Source of the DNA: UBA4416 sp964541155 | Lineage (GTDB): Bacteria; Bacteroidota; Bacteroidia; B-17B0; Aurantibacillaceae | Assembly (NCBI GenBank): GCA_964541155.1 | Contig: CAZIPC010000003.1 | Location: 248,001 to 312,000, forward strand | Length of the DNA: 64,000 nucleotides | Direction: 5' to 3' | Shown: one piece after another, positions 62,813 to 64,000 of the stretch | Layout: each line of letters opens with the position of its first letter | Numbering within the stretch: the stretch's first letter is position 1 | Position numbers and translations under genes: made by a program | Notes under the pieces: model-generated | What the model was told of the DNA's origin: nothing | Seen by the model: only the letters and a program-made list of their open reading frames with translations | The model's database searches: none

Positions 62813-64000
62813 TTAAGCTTGTTGCATTGTCATTTGGTTACTACTACGCCCCTTTATTCTTCCGTTTTGCATTAAACCATCATAGTGGCGATTTAATAAA
62901 TACGTTTCGATTTGTTGAAGTGTATCTAAAACAACACCTACTAAAATCAATAATGATGTACCACCAAAGAAATCTGCAAAGGCACTGTTAATACCTAATT
63001 TAATAGCAATTGAAGGTAATATTGCAACAAAAGCTAAAAAAATAGAACCTGGTAAAGTAATACGAGACATTACTTGATCAATAAATTCAGCAGTACTTTT
63101 TCCTGGTTTTATACCTGGAACAAAGCCTCCATTTCGTTTCATATCATCTGCTAATTGATTAGGATTAATCATAATGGCAGTATAAAAATAAGTAAATGCA
63201 ATAATTAATGAGGCAAATATAAAGTTATACCAAAATCCATATCTATCAGCAAATATACCACCAGTTCCACCAGAAAATCCTGAAATTGCTGCAGGTATAA
63301 ACATAATTGCTTGTGCAAAAATAATTGGCATAACTCCAGCCGCATTAACTTTGAGAGGCAAATACTGACGAACACCCCCTATTTGTTTATTTCCTACTAT
63401 CTTTTTAGCATATTGTACAGGAATTCTTCTAGTGCCTTGTACTAATAAAATACAACTTACTATAATGAATAATAAAAATACAATTTCTAATAAAAACATT
63501 ATTAAACCACCACCGGCACTTTGTAAACGAGAGCCAAATTCAGAAGTAATAGCAAATGGTAAACGTGAAATGATACCAATCATAATCAAAACAGAAATTC
63601 CATTTCCAATTCCTTTATCAGTAATTCTTTCTCCTAACCACATAATAAACATTGTACCTGCAACCAAAATAATTGTAGCTTGAATGCCAAACCATGCATG
63701 ATCAATAGCAACAACACCTGGTTTAGAATATACTTGAGCCGCTAAGTATCCTGGGGCTTGAACTGCTGTAACAGCAACAGTTAAGAAACGAGTATATTGA
63801 TTTATTTTTTTACGACCACTTTCTCCTTCTTTTTGCATTTTTTGGAAATAAGGCACTGCCATACCCAACAATTGTATAATAATAGAAGCAGTGATATATG
63901 GCATAATACCTAATCCAAAAATAGATGCTCTTGAAAATGCTCCACCAGCAAATGCATTGATTAATGCTATAATTCCACCATCATTAGAATTTGCATTGGC
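62813..64000 (-). CDS. secY: Protein translocase subunit SecY (5' end beyond right edge)
   Basis: 396 codons are present to the right edge, still in frame there. Visible: FGLGIMPYITASIIIQLLGM (TM2b-plug region), QYTRFLTVAVTAVQA, DKGIGNGISVLIMIGIISRL, GGFVPGIKPGKSTAEFIDQV and the C-terminal DTLQQIETYLLNRHYDGLMQ. This is the pore of the Sec translocon for export and membrane insertion. The beginning (TM1) is outside the window, so the real start is not seen. Confidence 0.97.
   Translation of the reverse strand, partial: ANANSNDGGIIALINAFAGGAFSRASIFGLGIMPYITASIIIQLLGMAVPYFQKMQKEGESGRKKINQYTRFLTVAVTAVQAPGYLAAQVYSKPGVVAIDHAWFGIQATIILVAGTMFIMWLGERITDKGIGNGISVLIMIGIISRLPFAITSEFGSRLQSAGGGLIMFLLEIVFLLFIIVSCILLVQGTRRIPVQYAKKIVGNKQIGGVRQYLPLKVNAAGVMPIIFAQAIMFIPAAISGFSGGTGGIFADRYGFWYNFIFASLIIAFTYFYTAIMINPNQLADDMKRNGGFVPGIKPGKSTAEFIDQVMSRITLPGSIFLAFVAILPSIAIKLGINSAFADFFGGTSLLILVGVVLDTLQQIETYLLNRHYDGLMQNGRIKGRSSNQMTMQQA

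Noticed and set aside
1..64000. tRNA, rRNA or CRISPR elements
   Set aside because: No tRNA T-loop or acceptor patterns, no rRNA sequence and no regularly spaced direct repeats were seen by eye; a tRNAscan-SE and CRISPR-finder run would settle it.

Overview
This is a low-GC chromosomal window from a member of the Bacteroidota, most likely a free-living Flavobacteriales-type organism. Evidence for this includes a 287-residue primary sigma factor of the Bacteroidota type and promoters of the TTTG-N18-20-TAnnTTTG form that this sigma factor reads. A secreted amidase carries a C-terminal type IX secretion sorting domain. There is a bacillithiol gene (bshB1), a bS16 with a long C-terminal tail, a bbp2-type porin and a DUF5522 protein. 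Both edges cut genes: an aldehyde dehydrogenase on the left and secY on the right. No tRNA, rRNA, CRISPR array, insertion sequence or prophage was recognised.

Layout. 0-3 kb: aldehyde dehydrogenase, PLP enzyme, porin and a small Cys protein. 3-7 kb: an MCE (MlaD-like) protein, two Fe-S proteins and a TPR lipoprotein. 7-18 kb: rpsP, tandem Usp, mlaE-mlaF, an rRNA methyltransferase, rdgB, galE, queG with three small envelope genes, an AI-2E family permease, ruvB and a small outer-membrane protein. 18-29 kb: recG, bshB1, a 2-oxo acid dehydrogenase E2, a TPR/PD40 exported protein, a methyltransferase, a ZIP transporter and priA. 35-55 kb: DEAD helicase, anmK-crcB, acyl-CoA dehydrogenase, a FrnE-type thiol oxidoreductase, a DUF349 protein, mutS2, truA-ABC exporter, the T9SS amidase, a phosphodiesterase, rpoD, htrA and dapF. 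58.7-64 kb: a DUF1761 membrane protein and the end of the ribosomal operon (secY-infA-rpmJ-rpsM-rpsK-rpsD-rpoA-rplQ).

Two stretches stand apart from this housekeeping backbone. Island 1 (about 28.9-34.9 kb, all minus strand) holds a 55-residue ORF, a 954-residue uncharacterised protein, a partner protein split in two at an A10 tract, a remnant of another gene and an ankyrin lipoprotein gene broken by about four single-base frameshifts. Island 2 (about 54.8-58.6 kb, all minus strand) holds a START-like protein, a nuclease-helicase fusion (PD-(D/E)XK plus DUF2075) and a phospholipase-D-like protein with a winged-helix-like tail.

Three accessory ORFs (ankyrin, DUF2075, PLD-like) are each followed, 14-15 nt after the stop codon, by an imperfect inverted repeat of 110-171 bp with TAAC/GTTA-type ends. 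That is the geometry of integron cassettes with attC sites, although no integrase is visible. This repeat-bounded cassette pattern, together with the 954-residue protein locus, is the best candidate here for something undescribed.
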